Shown piece by piece: positions 8,248-20,151 of a stretch of DNA of 64,000 nt. Origin of the DNA: Tolypothrix brevis GSE-NOS-MK-07-07A (lineage in GTDB: Bacteria; Cyanobacteriota; Cyanobacteriia; Cyanobacteriales; Nostocaceae). Position 1 is the first letter of the stretch; every line of letters starts with the position of its first letter. Both the position numbers and the translations under genes were made by a program. The DNA lies in the NCBI GenBank assembly GCA_019358985.1, contig JAHHIJ010000012.1:1-64000 (forward strand). The letters are read 5' to 3'. A model generated the notes under the pieces. It saw only the letters and a program-made list of their open reading frames with translations, searched no databases and was not told where the DNA came from.

Positions 8248-9417
8248 ATGAGAAAATTGATGTTTTACTGCCAACATATTCTCGGAATCGGACATCTGGT
8301 TCGCAGTATGGAAATTGTGCGAGGTTTAATGTCAGATTTTCAAGTATGTTTTATTAATGGCGGAGAAATTATTAAAGAATTTCCTTTTCCCGATGGAGTA
8401 GAAGTAGTTAATTTACCAGCAATTAAAACAGATTCTGAATTTCAAGCATTACAAGTAGTCGATACATCATTAACACTTGCAGAAGTTCAAGAAATTCGCA
8501 AAAATCAACTTCTAGAAGTTTTTGATAAATTTCAACCAGATATTTTTGCAATCGAGTTGTTTCCCTTTGGTCGTGGTAAGTTCTCCTTTGAATTAATTCC
8601 CCTGTTAGAAAAAATTAAAGCCAGTTCCAAACCAGTTAAAATTGTTTCCAGTTTGCGCGATATTATTGTCACCAAAAGCAATCGCATCAAGTATGAAGAA
8701 AAAGTCTGTAGTTTGGTGAATAAATACTTCGATTTACTGTTGGTACATGGTGACCCCAATTTCTATCCTCTAGAAGAGACATTTACCAGAATTGCCGATA
8801 TTAAATGTCCTATTGTCTATACTGGTTTTGTTATTCAGGAAGGGAATAAAAACATCGAACCAACCCCAGAAGATAGAAAAATTCTGGAAACGGATAAACC
8901 CATAATTTTAGTAAGTGTTGGTGGTGGAAGATTCGGACATGAACTTATCGATTGTGTCATTGCAACTGCTCCCCTTTTAGAATCGAAAATCCCCCATCAA
9001 ATTCAAATATTTACCGGACCATTCATTCCGGAGGAAAAATTACAAAATTGGCAACAAATAATAGGGGACAGGCAAAATATTCGAGTCGATCGCTACACTC
9101 CCAATCTCCTTCAATATATGGATAAAGCCGATTTATCCATTAGTATGTCGGGTTACAACACCACCCTAAATATTATGACTACCGGAGTCAAAGCGATGAT
9201 ATTACCTTTTACCGGAAATGACGATAAAGAACAGCAAATGCGAGCGGAAAAGTTGGATAAATTGGGTGTGGTGCAAATGATAAAACCAGAGGAACTCCAA
9301 CCAGAAATTTTTGCAAAAAAAATCATCCATTACTTGCAAATTAAAAATAAAACCAGCAAATTTGATTTTAATGGAGTTGCAAATACTGCCCTATCCTTGA
9401 AGAATATTCTCTGTTAA
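8248..9417 (+). CDS. COG4671-type glycosyltransferase B
   Basis: A second GT-B glycosyltransferase, 389 residues, paralogous to the preceding gene. It begins MRKLMFYCQHILGIGHLVRS with the canonical GIGHLVRS acceptor loop. The C-terminal half has IILVSVGGGRFGHEL and ADLSISMSGYNTTLNIM followed by an acidic stretch (FTGNDDKEQQMRAEKL) that resembles the donor ribose/phosphate site. Cytoplasmic. Sequence divergence from the upstream copy suggests an old duplication with distinct donor or acceptor choice rather than redundancy. A 124-base AT-rich gap without recognisable signals separates it from the next glycosyltransferase, in the same direction. Confidence 0.75.
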   Translation: MRKLMFYCQHILGIGHLVRSMEIVRGLMSDFQVCFINGGEIIKEFPFPDGVEVVNLPAIKTDSEFQALQVVDTSLTLAEVQEIRKNQLLEVFDKFQPDIFAIELFPFGRGKFSFELIPLLEKIKASSKPVKIVSSLRDIIVTKSNRIKYEEKVCSLVNKYFDLLLVHGDPNFYPLEETFTRIADIKCPIVYTGFVIQEGNKNIEPTPEDRKILETDKPIILVSVGGGRFGHELIDCVIATAPLLESKIPHQIQIFTGPFIPEEKLQNWQQIIGDRQNIRVDRYTPNLLQYMDKADLSISMSGYNTTLNIMTTGVKAMILPFTGNDDKEQQMRAEKLDKLGVVQMIKPEELQPEIFAKKIIHYLQIKNKTSKFDFNGVANTALSLKNILC

Positions 9418-9542
9418 CTAGAAGCTGCGTAATTTGCAGGTTGCCAATTTGACTAATTTAAGCTTGTAAATTCATAGTAATTCTAAACTCTTCGTCCAAT
9501 TAACCAAGCACATCAAATTTTTCAATTCTACAACTTCAAGCC

Positions 9543-10754
9543 ATGAAAAAAATCTGTATTACGACTTTAGAATATCCCCCCGATATCGGTGGAGTTGGTG
9601 AATCGGTAAACCGCATTGCCAAAATGTTAACCAATAGCGGTTATGAAGTCCATGTTGCTGTTTTTCGCTCCAAACAAAGACTAGTTAGCAGTGGAACATC
9701 CAGACGTGCAAGTTGTAAAACCGAAATCCAAGATGGTATTTATGTTCATCGGATAAAATCAGGAGTACGGGACAATTATCAAGATATTGCGGAATTTTTT
9801 AGTGACGTTTATTTCCAACTTAAACTACTCCATCAAACCCATCAATTCGACCTATTCCACGGTTTTTTCCTCATCGAAACGGGTTATGTCACAACTCTTA
9901 TTGCTAAAGAAAATGATATCCCCGTTATCAATAGTGTACGTGGTGCTGACCTTCACAAACATATTTTCAATCCCAAAAATCATGCTCAATTAACTTGGGT
10001 TCTAGAAAATTCCGATTGGACAACCTTCGTCAGTCGCGATTTACAAAAACGAGCTAGGGTTTTAGCTCCTGGTATCACATCTAAATCTTCCGCTTTTTGG
10101 AATTCCATCGTTCCCATCGATTTTTCCAACTTACCCAAACCCGATTTAATCGATGATTTATCTGGTTTAATTATTGGAACGACGGGAAGATTTCGCGATA
10201 AAAAAGGAATTGAATATCTCCTCGACGCTTGTACAAAATTGAGTGCCAAAATTGATATTACTCTCTTGCTAATTGGTGATTTTGTCGCCAAAGAAGGGCT
10301 ATATTGGCAACAGGAATTGCAACAATGCAAGTTAGGGAATAAACTGCGAATTACAGGGATTAAAAGTCGGGAAGAAACCCTTGCATACCTACCCTATTTA
10401 GATATATTTGCCATTCCTTCCCTCACCGATGGTTGTCCCAATGCATTACTCGAAGCAATGCTCGCAGGTTGTGCAATTGTTGGTACCAATGTGGATGCTA
10501 TCGGAGAAATTATCGAGGATAATGTTAATGGCTTGTTAGTCGATCCTGGTAATAGTGCGGAGTTAGCAGCAGCATTAAGTTATTTAGCAGATCAACCCGA
10601 ATTACGTAGTCAATTTGGTGCCGCAGCAAAACAAAAAGTACATCAGCAACTTGCACCAGCAGTAGAACTAGAAAATTGGCTGAACATCTACCAAAAAGTT
10701 TTAAATATCTCCAATTCCCATGTTCCTGTCAAGTTACATGCTATCAGCAAATAA
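9543..10754 (+). CDS. GT4-family glycosyltransferase
   Basis: A 403-residue retaining glycosyltransferase. It starts MKKICITTLEYPPDIGGVGE, the usual N-terminus of GT4 enzymes with the Pro-rich, glycine loop, followed by HVHVAV-type strands. The C-terminal lobe shows GTTGRFRDKKGIEYLLDA, LLLIGDF and the E-x7-E motif region SLTDGCPNALLEAMLAGCAI, which binds the nucleotide sugar. No signal peptide or membrane span. The position inside the cluster suggests addition of a sugar to a lipid-linked repeat unit or chain; the sugar cannot be deduced. Confidence 0.85.
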   Translation: MKKICITTLEYPPDIGGVGESVNRIAKMLTNSGYEVHVAVFRSKQRLVSSGTSRRASCKTEIQDGIYVHRIKSGVRDNYQDIAEFFSDVYFQLKLLHQTHQFDLFHGFFLIETGYVTTLIAKENDIPVINSVRGADLHKHIFNPKNHAQLTWVLENSDWTTFVSRDLQKRARVLAPGITSKSSAFWNSIVPIDFSNLPKPDLIDDLSGLIIGTTGRFRDKKGIEYLLDACTKLSAKIDITLLLIGDFVAKEGLYWQQELQQCKLGNKLRITGIKSREETLAYLPYLDIFAIPSLTDGCPNALLEAMLAGCAIVGTNVDAIGEIIEDNVNGLLVDPGNSAELAAALSYLADQPELRSQFGAAAKQKVHQQLAPAVELENWLNIYQKVLNISNSHVPVKLHAISK

Positions 10755-10894
10755 TCAGTTGTAGTCAATTTGCTTTTATTGAAATTATCAGGGTGTTTCT
10801 GATTAATTAATCTTCGCATCGGCAGATAAGAAAAAAATTGCGATCGCTCACTTCCCATTTAACGAACAAATCAACCCAAAGTAATTAAACCACA

Positions 10895-11962
10895 ATGAAT
10901 AGCAATCAAACTAAACCCCAAGTTACTATTATCCAATCCCAACGGGAACGCTTCAGCTTTACTCGCGAATCCCTCGAAAGTCTTTACGAGCATACAACCG
11001 TACCCTTCAAACTAATCTATGTAGATGGAAGTTCTCCAGAAGCGACAAAACAATATCTGCAACAACAATCTCAAGCAAGAGGTTTTCAACTAATTCGTCG
11101 CGAGCATTTCCTCTCACCCAACCAAGCTCGTAATTTAGCTATTCCTCATGTCGATACGGAATATTTAGTATTTATCGATAATGATGTTTTAGTTAGTCCC
11201 AATTGGTTGGAGAAATTATTAGAATGTGCAGAAGAAACCGATGCAACGGTTGTCTGTCCCCTGACTTGTATTGGCAGTGGCAGAAATTTTGGAGAAGTTG
11301 TTCACCTAGCAGGGGGAGAAGCGCACATCGTTGAAAAGCCGAAAGAAGACGGTTTGATTAAACGCAAAGTTCACGAAAAGCATTATTTTGTCAATCGCAA
11401 AGTTGTGGAAGTTAAAGATGAGTTACAAAGACAAAAATGTGAATTTGCCGAATTTCATTGCATGTTAGTCAAACGCGATATTTTCGATAAAATTGGCTTA
11501 CTGGATGAAGGTTTCCTCAGCACTCGCGAACATATCGATTTTTGTATGACTGTAAATAATGCGGGGGGTTCTTTCTATTGCGAACCTGCTTCTGTTGTCA
11601 CCTACGTTCCCGGTTTAAAATGGGAATTACCTGAGCTTTCATTCTTTATGGTGCGTTGGAGTAATGCTTGGGAAGTTGCTAGTTTGGAACATTTTGCGAA
11701 AAAATGGAATTTAGCCACCAAAGATAAATACTTTGAAAAACGCTACAACCGTATGGGACATCGACGACACAAAGGATTTTTAATTCCATTTCTTAATAAA
11801 ATCACCTTTGGTTGGAATCCATTGTGGTTGCAAAAATGGGCTATTAATCAAGAAAGAAAAATCAACAAAGTAATTACCGACAATTACACCCGCAATTTAC
11901 CCAAACCAGTTTTAATTAATGCAGAAACAAACCAACAGCAAAAATTAGTTTCCAGTAAGTAA
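10895..11962 (+). CDS. GT2-family glycosyltransferase
   Basis: A 355-residue GT-A fold glycosyltransferase. The donor site reads VTIIQSQRERFSFTRESLES then FKLIYVDGSSPEATKQYL. The metal-binding DxD equivalent is IDNDV (in EYLVFIDNDVLVSPNWLE, near residue 92), and FDKIGLLDEGFLSTREHIDF gives the catalytic-base region common to GT2 enzymes. Inverting mechanism is expected from the family. The C-terminal ~100 residues are basic and may contact membrane or acceptor. Same direction as its neighbours, 105 bases before the ABC exporter gene. Confidence 0.8.
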   Translation: MNSNQTKPQVTIIQSQRERFSFTRESLESLYEHTTVPFKLIYVDGSSPEATKQYLQQQSQARGFQLIRREHFLSPNQARNLAIPHVDTEYLVFIDNDVLVSPNWLEKLLECAEETDATVVCPLTCIGSGRNFGEVVHLAGGEAHIVEKPKEDGLIKRKVHEKHYFVNRKVVEVKDELQRQKCEFAEFHCMLVKRDIFDKIGLLDEGFLSTREHIDFCMTVNNAGGSFYCEPASVVTYVPGLKWELPELSFFMVRWSNAWEVASLEHFAKKWNLATKDKYFEKRYNRMGHRRHKGFLIPFLNKITFGWNPLWLQKWAINQERKINKVITDNYTRNLPKPVLINAETNQQQKLVSSK

Positions 11963-12067
11963 TCTATCCAGACAATTTTCAGCAAAAAAAATTACGTACC
12001 GGGAGCAAGATGCTCCCTGTAATTAAACAAATTAACCTGCTCCCTGTAGTTAAAAAATATAGAGAAA

Positions 12068-13921
<1,854 letters not shown>

Positions 13922-14022
13922 ATTTGAATTCGTTTAAGTCTTTTATCGGTTCTATGTTCTGAAGAAACTTGACAATTTACCCATTCGAGCCAAAAATACA
14001 ACTGCACTCAATTGTAAGTAGG

Positions 14023-15810
14023 ATGGTAGTAGTTTTGCGAAAAATTTGGGAATTTGGTTCGATTTTCTTCACAATCTGGATTTTACTTTTGGGTAAAGCG
14101 ACTGGAACCCAGGTAAATATATCTAAAAATGCATCTCAATCAAAAATAGTAGCAGAATTAGTAGAGCAATCGACTGCAAGTATCATGGAAATTCAACTAT
14201 TACCGGAAAGCTATAATATCCAAGCTCCCCCTTCACATCGGGAATTCTCTGGTGAGGAAAAAATTAATCCTCAATTAGTTAATTCTTCCCCACAAAAAAT
14301 TACTATTACCCCTTGTATCGATAAGGAATTAACCTGCAAATTTAGCCAAGCTTCCGATATTTATCCAAGTCAACCATCCGTACATCAATTATCCGACATT
14401 CAACCGACAGATTGGGCATATTTGGCAATAAAATCTTTAATTGAAAGACACCAATTACAATTAGATATCTACTTTGGTAATAAGCTCGATGGAACTCGTA
14501 CTTTAACTCGCTACGAATTTGCCGCAATTACCAATGATGTTATTTCTAAGATTTCTCCGAAAATTTCCGCATCTAATTCTAGCAACTCTCAAATTTACCT
14601 CACCCAAAGCGAATTACAAGCATTACAAAAAATCCAAACCGAATTTAATAGCGAACTCAGCAACTTAAATAATCGCATCGATAAATTAGAGCGACGGGTA
14701 TCGGAAAATATCAGTCAATTTTCCTCAACCACTAAATTTACAGGGGAAGCATTATTTGCTGTGAGTGCAGCAGCAACCAACGAAAATCAACAAGGAAATC
14801 TCACCTTTGGTTATCGCACTCGACTCAACTTTAATAGTAGTTTTACCGGAAAAGATAGCTTAAGAATTCGCTTGCAAGCACGCAATTTACCGCGATTTGA
14901 TGATATTACTGATACGGATATGGCTCGTTTGAGTTATCAAGGGGGAGATAATAATAACCGGATTGAAATTTCTCGTTTGGATTATTCTTTTCCTATTAAT
15001 AAACAATTACAAATCAAAGTTCCCGTGGTTGGTGGAAGTTTACGTGACTTTACCGATCCATTAAATCCCTATTTAGCAGGAAGTTCCAGGGGAGCAATTT
15101 CCCGTTTCGCACAACGCAACCCAATTTACCGTCACGGAAGGGGTAGTGGAATTGGATTTAGTTACGAAATTAGCGATGCATTGGAATTTGAAGCGGGATT
15201 TTTAGCAAGGGATGCAAATAACCCGGAAACTGGATTTACCAAAGGAGCTTATGGTGCGATCGCGCAAATTACCATCGAACCTGTAGAAGATATGGAATTT
15301 GCTTTCAGCTATATTCGTTCCTACAATAATATCGATACGGGAACGGGAAGTGAAGCCGCAAATGACCCTTTTGATGATAATAGTAATGCTGTATTGGCAA
15401 ATTCATTTGGAATCCAATCTGCGATAAAAATTAGCCCTAATTTTACTTTGGCTGGTTGGATTGGTTATACCAATGCTACTGCTTTAGATTTACCAAATAA
15501 TCCCAATGCTAATATTTTAAATTGGGCAATTACTTTAGCTTTTCCCGATTTAGGAGGGAAGGGAAATTTAGCAGGTTTTGTAATCGGACAACCTCCAAAA
15601 GTCATAGATAGCGATTTTATTGATGATGACAATAATAAAATATCGGATTTAGAACCGGATACCTCATTACATTTAGAAGGGTTTTATCGTTGGCAAGTAC
15701 AAGAAAATATTGGCATTTCTTTGGGATTGTTAACTATCATCAATCCCGAACATAATAGCGAAAATAATACAGTTTATGTAGGTAGTTTACGAACCACATT
15801 TAGCTTTTAA
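14023..15810 (+). CDS. SLH-domain OprB-type outer-membrane porin
   Basis: About 595 residues. ATG 14023 is preferred over the upstream TTG (13969) because it gives a proper signal peptide: MVVVLRKIWEFG, then the hydrophobic SIFFTIWILLLG. Mature regions in order: a linker; one SLH domain (DIQPTDWAYLAIKSLIERH..LTRYEFAAITNDVI) that anchors to peptidoglycan-linked polymer; a coiled coil (ELQALQKIQTEFNSELSNLN); then a ~400-residue beta-barrel of the carbohydrate-selective porin OprB type ending YVGSLRTTFSF with the terminal aromatic needed for barrel insertion. Cyanobacteria use such porins for solute and ion uptake. Its placement between an exporter and a sugar epimerase suggests a link to the polysaccharide pathway. 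Confidence 0.85.
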   Translation: MVVVLRKIWEFGSIFFTIWILLLGKATGTQVNISKNASQSKIVAELVEQSTASIMEIQLLPESYNIQAPPSHREFSGEEKINPQLVNSSPQKITITPCIDKELTCKFSQASDIYPSQPSVHQLSDIQPTDWAYLAIKSLIERHQLQLDIYFGNKLDGTRTLTRYEFAAITNDVISKISPKISASNSSNSQIYLTQSELQALQKIQTEFNSELSNLNNRIDKLERRVSENISQFSSTTKFTGEALFAVSAAATNENQQGNLTFGYRTRLNFNSSFTGKDSLRIRLQARNLPRFDDITDTDMARLSYQGGDNNNRIEISRLDYSFPINKQLQIKVPVVGGSLRDFTDPLNPYLAGSSRGAISRFAQRNPIYRHGRGSGIGFSYEISDALEFEAGFLARDANNPETGFTKGAYGAIAQITIEPVEDMEFAFSYIRSYNNIDTGTGSEAANDPFDDNSNAVLANSFGIQSAIKISPNFTLAGWIGYTNATALDLPNNPNANILNWAITLAFPDLGGKGNLAGFVIGQPPKVIDSDFIDDDNNKISDLEPDTSLHLEGFYRWQVQENIGISLGLLTIINPEHNSENNTVYVGSLRTTFSF

Positions 15811-15879
15811 CCCTCATGCTTTTGCAGAGATTGTAATTTTTTAAGTTTCCAACAAAATCAAATTGACAACAAAACTATT

Positions 15880-17079
15880 ATGTCCCCATCATCGTCAGCA
15901 ACAAAATCAACTCGTGTCATTCTCCTGCGTCACGGACAAAGTACATTTAACGAACGAAAATTATATCAAGGATGTAGCGATGAATCCCTGTTGAACGAAG
16001 TAGGGACAAAACAAGCAAATTTGAGCGGAGAGTTTCTAAAAAATTGCGATGATGACATTGATTTAATTTATGCAAGTCCCTTACAACGTACTCACGCAAC
16101 TGCAATAGAAATTTGTAAAGTTATTTCTGCCGATACAAATCATCTTCTGCCAATTAACCTACATCCTAATCTCAAAGAAATTAACCTACCTTCATGGCAA
16201 GGATTACCATTCAAATATGTGCGTGAAAATTTGCGAAAAGAATATCGGATGTGGGAAGAGACACCCCACGAATTTACCCTAGAAACAATTACTAGTTCTG
16301 GTGCAACCCTCGTCAAAGCTCAAACCAAACCAGTCATCGAACTATATCAAAAAGCCGCAGAATTTTGGCAAGAAATCCTTCCCCAATACCCAGGTAAAAC
16401 AATCCTAATTGTCAGTCATGGGGGAACAATTCGGGCTTTAATTAGCACCGCACTAGGAATCAATCCATCTTTATTTCATCGCATCCAACAATCAAATTGT
16501 GGAATTTCAATTTTAAATTTTCATAATCATGTTAATAGTGAATTAAATCATGATTTTGATGAAATTATTACCTTTCCTCAACTAGAAGCCATAAATCTTA
16601 CACAACATCTCAACGAACAATTACCAAAACTAAAAAATGGCAAACATGGATTGAGATTAATTTTATTACCAATTAATTCTGCAAATTCTCAAATCAACCC
16701 TTCCCGACTCCATCAAATAATCCAATCCAGTAATATCAATTTTTGTATTAGCTGCAACCTTGATGATATCCACCAAGAACAAATAAATCAAATTCTAGAA
16801 CAAAATTCCACCAAACCGATTGCCAATTTACAAGTATCGCTCCAAAACTTTTTTCCTCTCTGGCACCGCACCATTTGTAATAGTAACCGTAACACCAACT
16901 CCCTGAATACGGGAATAGTAGTAGCGGATACCGAAACAATTCGATCGATATTCCATCAAATTTTAGATATCGAATCAAATTCTCCAAAAATCGACATTCA
17001 ATCCGATAAAATTAGCCTAATATTTTATCCCTCATCCCAGGATTCACCCGTCATCCAAGCAATGAATATTTGTTTGTGA
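15880..17079 (+). CDS. Histidine-phosphatase family protein with extra C-terminal domain
   Basis: A 399-residue protein. The first ~210 residues form a phosphoglycerate-mutase-like histidine phosphatase: catalytic RHG in VILLRHGQSTFNERKLYQG, LIYASPLQRTHATA, and the second histidine in ILIVSHGGTIRALI. All core residues are present, so it should be active on a small phosphoester or sugar phosphate. The C-terminal ~180 residues (SNINFCISCNLDDIHQEQIN onwards) are a separate domain I do not recognise; standard members end at ~220. Placement suggests phosphosugar turnover for the polysaccharide cluster. Confidence 0.75.
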   Translation: MSPSSSATKSTRVILLRHGQSTFNERKLYQGCSDESLLNEVGTKQANLSGEFLKNCDDDIDLIYASPLQRTHATAIEICKVISADTNHLLPINLHPNLKEINLPSWQGLPFKYVRENLRKEYRMWEETPHEFTLETITSSGATLVKAQTKPVIELYQKAAEFWQEILPQYPGKTILIVSHGGTIRALISTALGINPSLFHRIQQSNCGISILNFHNHVNSELNHDFDEIITFPQLEAINLTQHLNEQLPKLKNGKHGLRLILLPINSANSQINPSRLHQIIQSSNINFCISCNLDDIHQEQINQILEQNSTKPIANLQVSLQNFFPLWHRTICNSNRNTNSLNTGIVVADTETIRSIFHQILDIESNSPKIDIQSDKISLIFYPSSQDSPVIQAMNICL

Positions 17080-17146
17080 TTGATTGGTAATTTCTGAATT
17101 CTAATTTTGCTAGCAATTCTTATTTTTTTTATTTCAGGTAACAAAA

Positions 17147-18133
17147 ATGAAAATATTAATTACAGGAGTAGCGGGATTTATCGGCTACCATTTAGCACAA
17201 AAATTATTAGAAAACGACCATCAAATCTACGGCATTGACAATCTCAATAATTACTACGATGTTAATATCAAAAAAGCCAGATTAAATCAACTCGAACCCC
17301 AGAAAAACTTTCAATTTGAATATTTAGACCTAATCGATCGCCCTAGAATCTTCGAGTTATTTCAACAGGAAAATTTTGACATTGTAGTTCACCTCGCAGC
17401 GCAAGCAGGGGTAAGATATTCTATAGATAATCCCCAAGCATATATTGATAGTAACCTCATCGGATTCAATAATATTATCGAAGCCTGTCGTTACTTCCCC
17501 ACCCAACATTTAATATTTGCGTCCTCCAGTTCCGTATACGGAGCAAATCGTAAAATTCCCTTCTCTACAGATGATAGTGTAGACCATCCCATTTCCCTCT
17601 ACGCTGCCACTAAAAAAGCCAACGAACTCATCGCCCATACCTACAGCCACCTATATAATTTACCCGTTACCGGACTGCGGTTTTTTACAGTATACGGTCC
17701 TTGGGGTAGACCGGATATGGCATATTTTAAATTTGTCAAAGCCATTACCGAAAATCGAGCGATCGAAATCTACAATCACGGCAAAATGCAACGGGACTTT
17801 ACCTATATCGATGATATTGTGGAAGGGATTGTTCGCATCATCTCCAAACCTCCCCAACCAATCTCGGAGGAAATTAATAGTAATGCCCGCTATAAAATCT
17901 ATAATATTGGTAACAACAAACCTGTGGAATTATTGCGTTTTATTGAAATAATTGAGGAACTTATGGGTAAAACAGCAGAAAAGAAATTTTTGCCCATGCA
18001 ACCGGGAGATGTCACCACTACCTATGCAGATATCGACGACTTAACTAGAGATACGGGATTCCAACCTACCACTTCCATCGAAATAGGACTCGATCGCTTT
18101 GTCAGATGGTATCAAAGTTGGTATGGAAATTGA
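17147..18133 (+). CDS. NAD-dependent UDP-sugar epimerase (UDP-glucuronate 4-epimerase-like)
   Basis: A 328-residue extended short-chain dehydrogenase. It starts MKILITGVAGFIGYHLAQKL with the NAD-binding GxxGFIG loop; SSSVYG gives the catalytic serine, and the Tyr-x3-Lys pair is in ISLYAATKKANELIAHTY. RFFTVYGPWGRPDMAYFKF is typical of UDP-glucuronate 4-epimerases (CapI/WcvA type), as is the opening GIDNLNNYYDVNIKKARL. It would make UDP-galacturonate from the product of UDP-glucose dehydrogenase, which fits the cluster even though the local ugd is broken and the precursor must then come from another copy. Last gene of the co-directional series. Confidence 0.85.
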   Translation: MKILITGVAGFIGYHLAQKLLENDHQIYGIDNLNNYYDVNIKKARLNQLEPQKNFQFEYLDLIDRPRIFELFQQENFDIVVHLAAQAGVRYSIDNPQAYIDSNLIGFNNIIEACRYFPTQHLIFASSSSVYGANRKIPFSTDDSVDHPISLYAATKKANELIAHTYSHLYNLPVTGLRFFTVYGPWGRPDMAYFKFVKAITENRAIEIYNHGKMQRDFTYIDDIVEGIVRIISKPPQPISEEINSNARYKIYNIGNNKPVELLRFIEIIEELMGKTAEKKFLPMQPGDVTTTYADIDDLTRDTGFQPTTSIEIGLDRFVRWYQSWYGN

Positions 18134-18212
18134 TATTGATGCGTTACGGCTACGCCTAACACATCCTACCTTTAGACATCTCCAGAAATTAAATATGCGT
18201 TACCCAGAACCC

Positions 18213-18268
18213 TTGTAGAGACGTAGCACTGCTTGTAGAGACGTAGCACTGCTACGTCTCTACATTGT
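18213..18268 (+). repeat. GTAGAGACGTAGCA palindromic repeats
   Basis: Two tandem copies of TTGTAGAGACGTAGCACTGC, the second continuing into TACGTCTCTAC to make a long hairpin. The same core is the centre of the MITE at 6669-6781. Lying between the 3' ends of convergent genes, it could act as a bidirectional terminator. Confidence 0.7.
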
Positions 18269-18302
18269 TTTTTGGAGATGTCTTTTGATTAAACCTGGCT
18301 AC

Positions 18303-19832
18303 TTACCGGGGATGTGAAATTTCTAAAGGTAAAATCACCGTAAACAAAGAACCCATTCCCTGATTGCTAATTAAATTCACCTCACCACCATGCGCTTCTA
18401 CAATTGCTTGGACGATCGCAAGTCCTAATCCCGCACCTTCGGAACGACGACGACTGTTTGCGCTGCGGGAAAAACGTTGAAAAATGCGTTTTTGGTCTTC
18501 TGGTGGGATTCCTTCTCCCGTATCCCGTACCCAAAATCTAAATTTACCTTCGTCAATTCCCGAACCCAGAGAAATTGTATCGGTATTGGTGGTGTGCTGG
18601 GTAGCATTTTGCACCAAATTTATTACTGCTTGTGTCAGACGTTGGCGATCGCCGATAATTTTACCTTTTCCGGTTGCTTCCAATTGCCAATTCCGTTCTG
18701 CTAAAGCTTTTACTTTATTAAAAATTTCTTCGCTAAAGGTTGCAATATCAACAGTTTCCAACTGTAAAAAATCCCCATGTTCGGCTTTTGCGAGTAAAAT
18801 TAAATCGTTGACAAATCGATTCATCCGCTCCAATTCATCATTCACCAAAATAATCGTTTCTTCGACTTCTTGGAGATTATTATTATCCATTAATTCTAAA
18901 TGACCGCGAATAATTGTAATCGGAGTTCGCAATTCGTGTCCCGCATCGTTAATAAAATTACGCTGACTGATAAATGCATTTTGCAATCTATTCATCATTT
19001 CATTAAAGGTATGGGCTAATTCTGCTAATTCCCTATTCCCATGAATGGTAATGCGCTGATTTAAATCTGATTCGTTAATATTACAAGCTGTTTTAGTCAA
19101 AGATTTTAACGGTTTGAGAATCTTTCCAGAAGCAATCCAAGCGACTATAAAAGCAAATGTTAAGACAACAAAACCTACTTGAATTATGACTCCTACCGCT
19201 TCTAAGGTTTCTCCCCTTTCTCCCGATGTGGGATGAGCGATCGCAAATACCCCCATCACCCGATTTTGAATTTTTACGGGTTGAATAAAATAAATAATAC
19301 TTTCAACTTCACTACCGGGAACTATTTCTTCTCCCCGTTTTTCCTGAGTCAATTTACCCCATTCTTGAATCAATTTGGATGTGATTTTGAGTTCTTTTGG
19401 TCTCGCTCTGGGACTAGATTTATAAAATTTACCATCTATAAAGGCAATTAAAAATGTATCGTCTTCTGGTAATTGATTTCCCAAGAAAGCGTCAAAAAAT
19501 TCCTTCAATTCTTCCCGCTTTTTGGGTGGATTAACTAATCGTTTATCGGTTTTCCGCAATCTATTAGCTGCTTCATGTTCCGAACTTACTTCTATTTCAT
19601 CCGTAATCTGATACCCATCGCCCACCAAATGATTGAAAACCTGCATTTTCTCTGTGATTTCTTTGTTGACGCGATGATGCACTCGTACATTTAAAACATA
19701 ACGGAAAGCTGGAACAAAAATTATAAACATGCAACCAAAAATCACCGCATACCAAAACATAATTTGGCTCCGGGTTGCCCAGAACAAAACTTTACCGTTC
19801 CCTAAATCTTTCTGATTTTTGTTACTCGACAT
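18303..19832 (-). CDS. Sensor histidine kinase B
   Basis: A 509-residue membrane kinase. Order: cytoplasmic N-tail, membrane helix (~24-45), ~160-residue periplasmic sensor region, second helix (~207-231), HAMP linker, dimerisation/HisKA domain with phospho-accepting His299 in NDAGHELRTPI, and HATPase with N box (NLVQNATQHT), G1 DTGEGIPPEDQ and G2 GAGLGLAIV. All catalytic boxes are present. The histidine, HAMP and periplasmic regions closely resemble kinase A at 22037-23578, so the two are duplicates. The partner regulator (20152-20514) is encoded ~320 bases upstream on the same strand. The signal is unknown. Confidence 0.9.
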   Translation of the reverse strand: MSSNKNQKDLGNGKVLFWATRSQIMFWYAVIFGCMFIIFVPAFRYVLNVRVHHRVNKEITEKMQVFNHLVGDGYQITDEIEVSSEHEAANRLRKTDKRLVNPPKKREELKEFFDAFLGNQLPEDDTFLIAFIDGKFYKSSPRARPKELKITSKLIQEWGKLTQEKRGEEIVPGSEVESIIYFIQPVKIQNRVMGVFAIAHPTSGERGETLEAVGVIIQVGFVVLTFAFIVAWIASGKILKPLKSLTKTACNINESDLNQRITIHGNRELAELAHTFNEMMNRLQNAFISQRNFINDAGHELRTPITIIRGHLELMDNNNLQEVEETIILVNDELERMNRFVNDLILLAKAEHGDFLQLETVDIATFSEEIFNKVKALAERNWQLEATGKGKIIGDRQRLTQAVINLVQNATQHTTNTDTISLGSGIDEGKFRFWVRDTGEGIPPEDQKRIFQRFSRSANSRRRSEGAGLGLAIVQAIVEAHGGEVNLISNQGMGSLFTVILPLEISHPR

Positions 19833-20151
19833 GGATTACTGGGTTTTGATTCTCTACATTCCTAAATCGTGACTTTAAATATTTATTCAACTTTTAATTT
19901 AGCAGGTAGTAGAAAATTTTTGCAGATTTTTTTAATGATTATTTTAACTGAGTATATTTACGGGGATGGATTGGGAAATAAAAGCTACTAAAACCATCGA
20001 AGTTTTCATCATAGAACAATATCTAAATCTGTATTTTCTCTTGATTTTTTTTGATATCTAATTGTTTCACCTGAGAGCTGCTCTAAATTAAAAAGATATT
20101 AAAAATTAAAAATGATTAAACAGATGTTAAAAATAGCGCATCGATCGAAAT
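19833..20151. other. AT-rich gap between regulator and kinase
   Basis: About 320 bases of AT-rich DNA containing the upstream region of kinase B. I looked for a relic of the DNA-binding domain missing from the neighbouring response regulator and saw none, in either frame direction. No terminator or clear promoter recognised. Confidence 0.4.
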
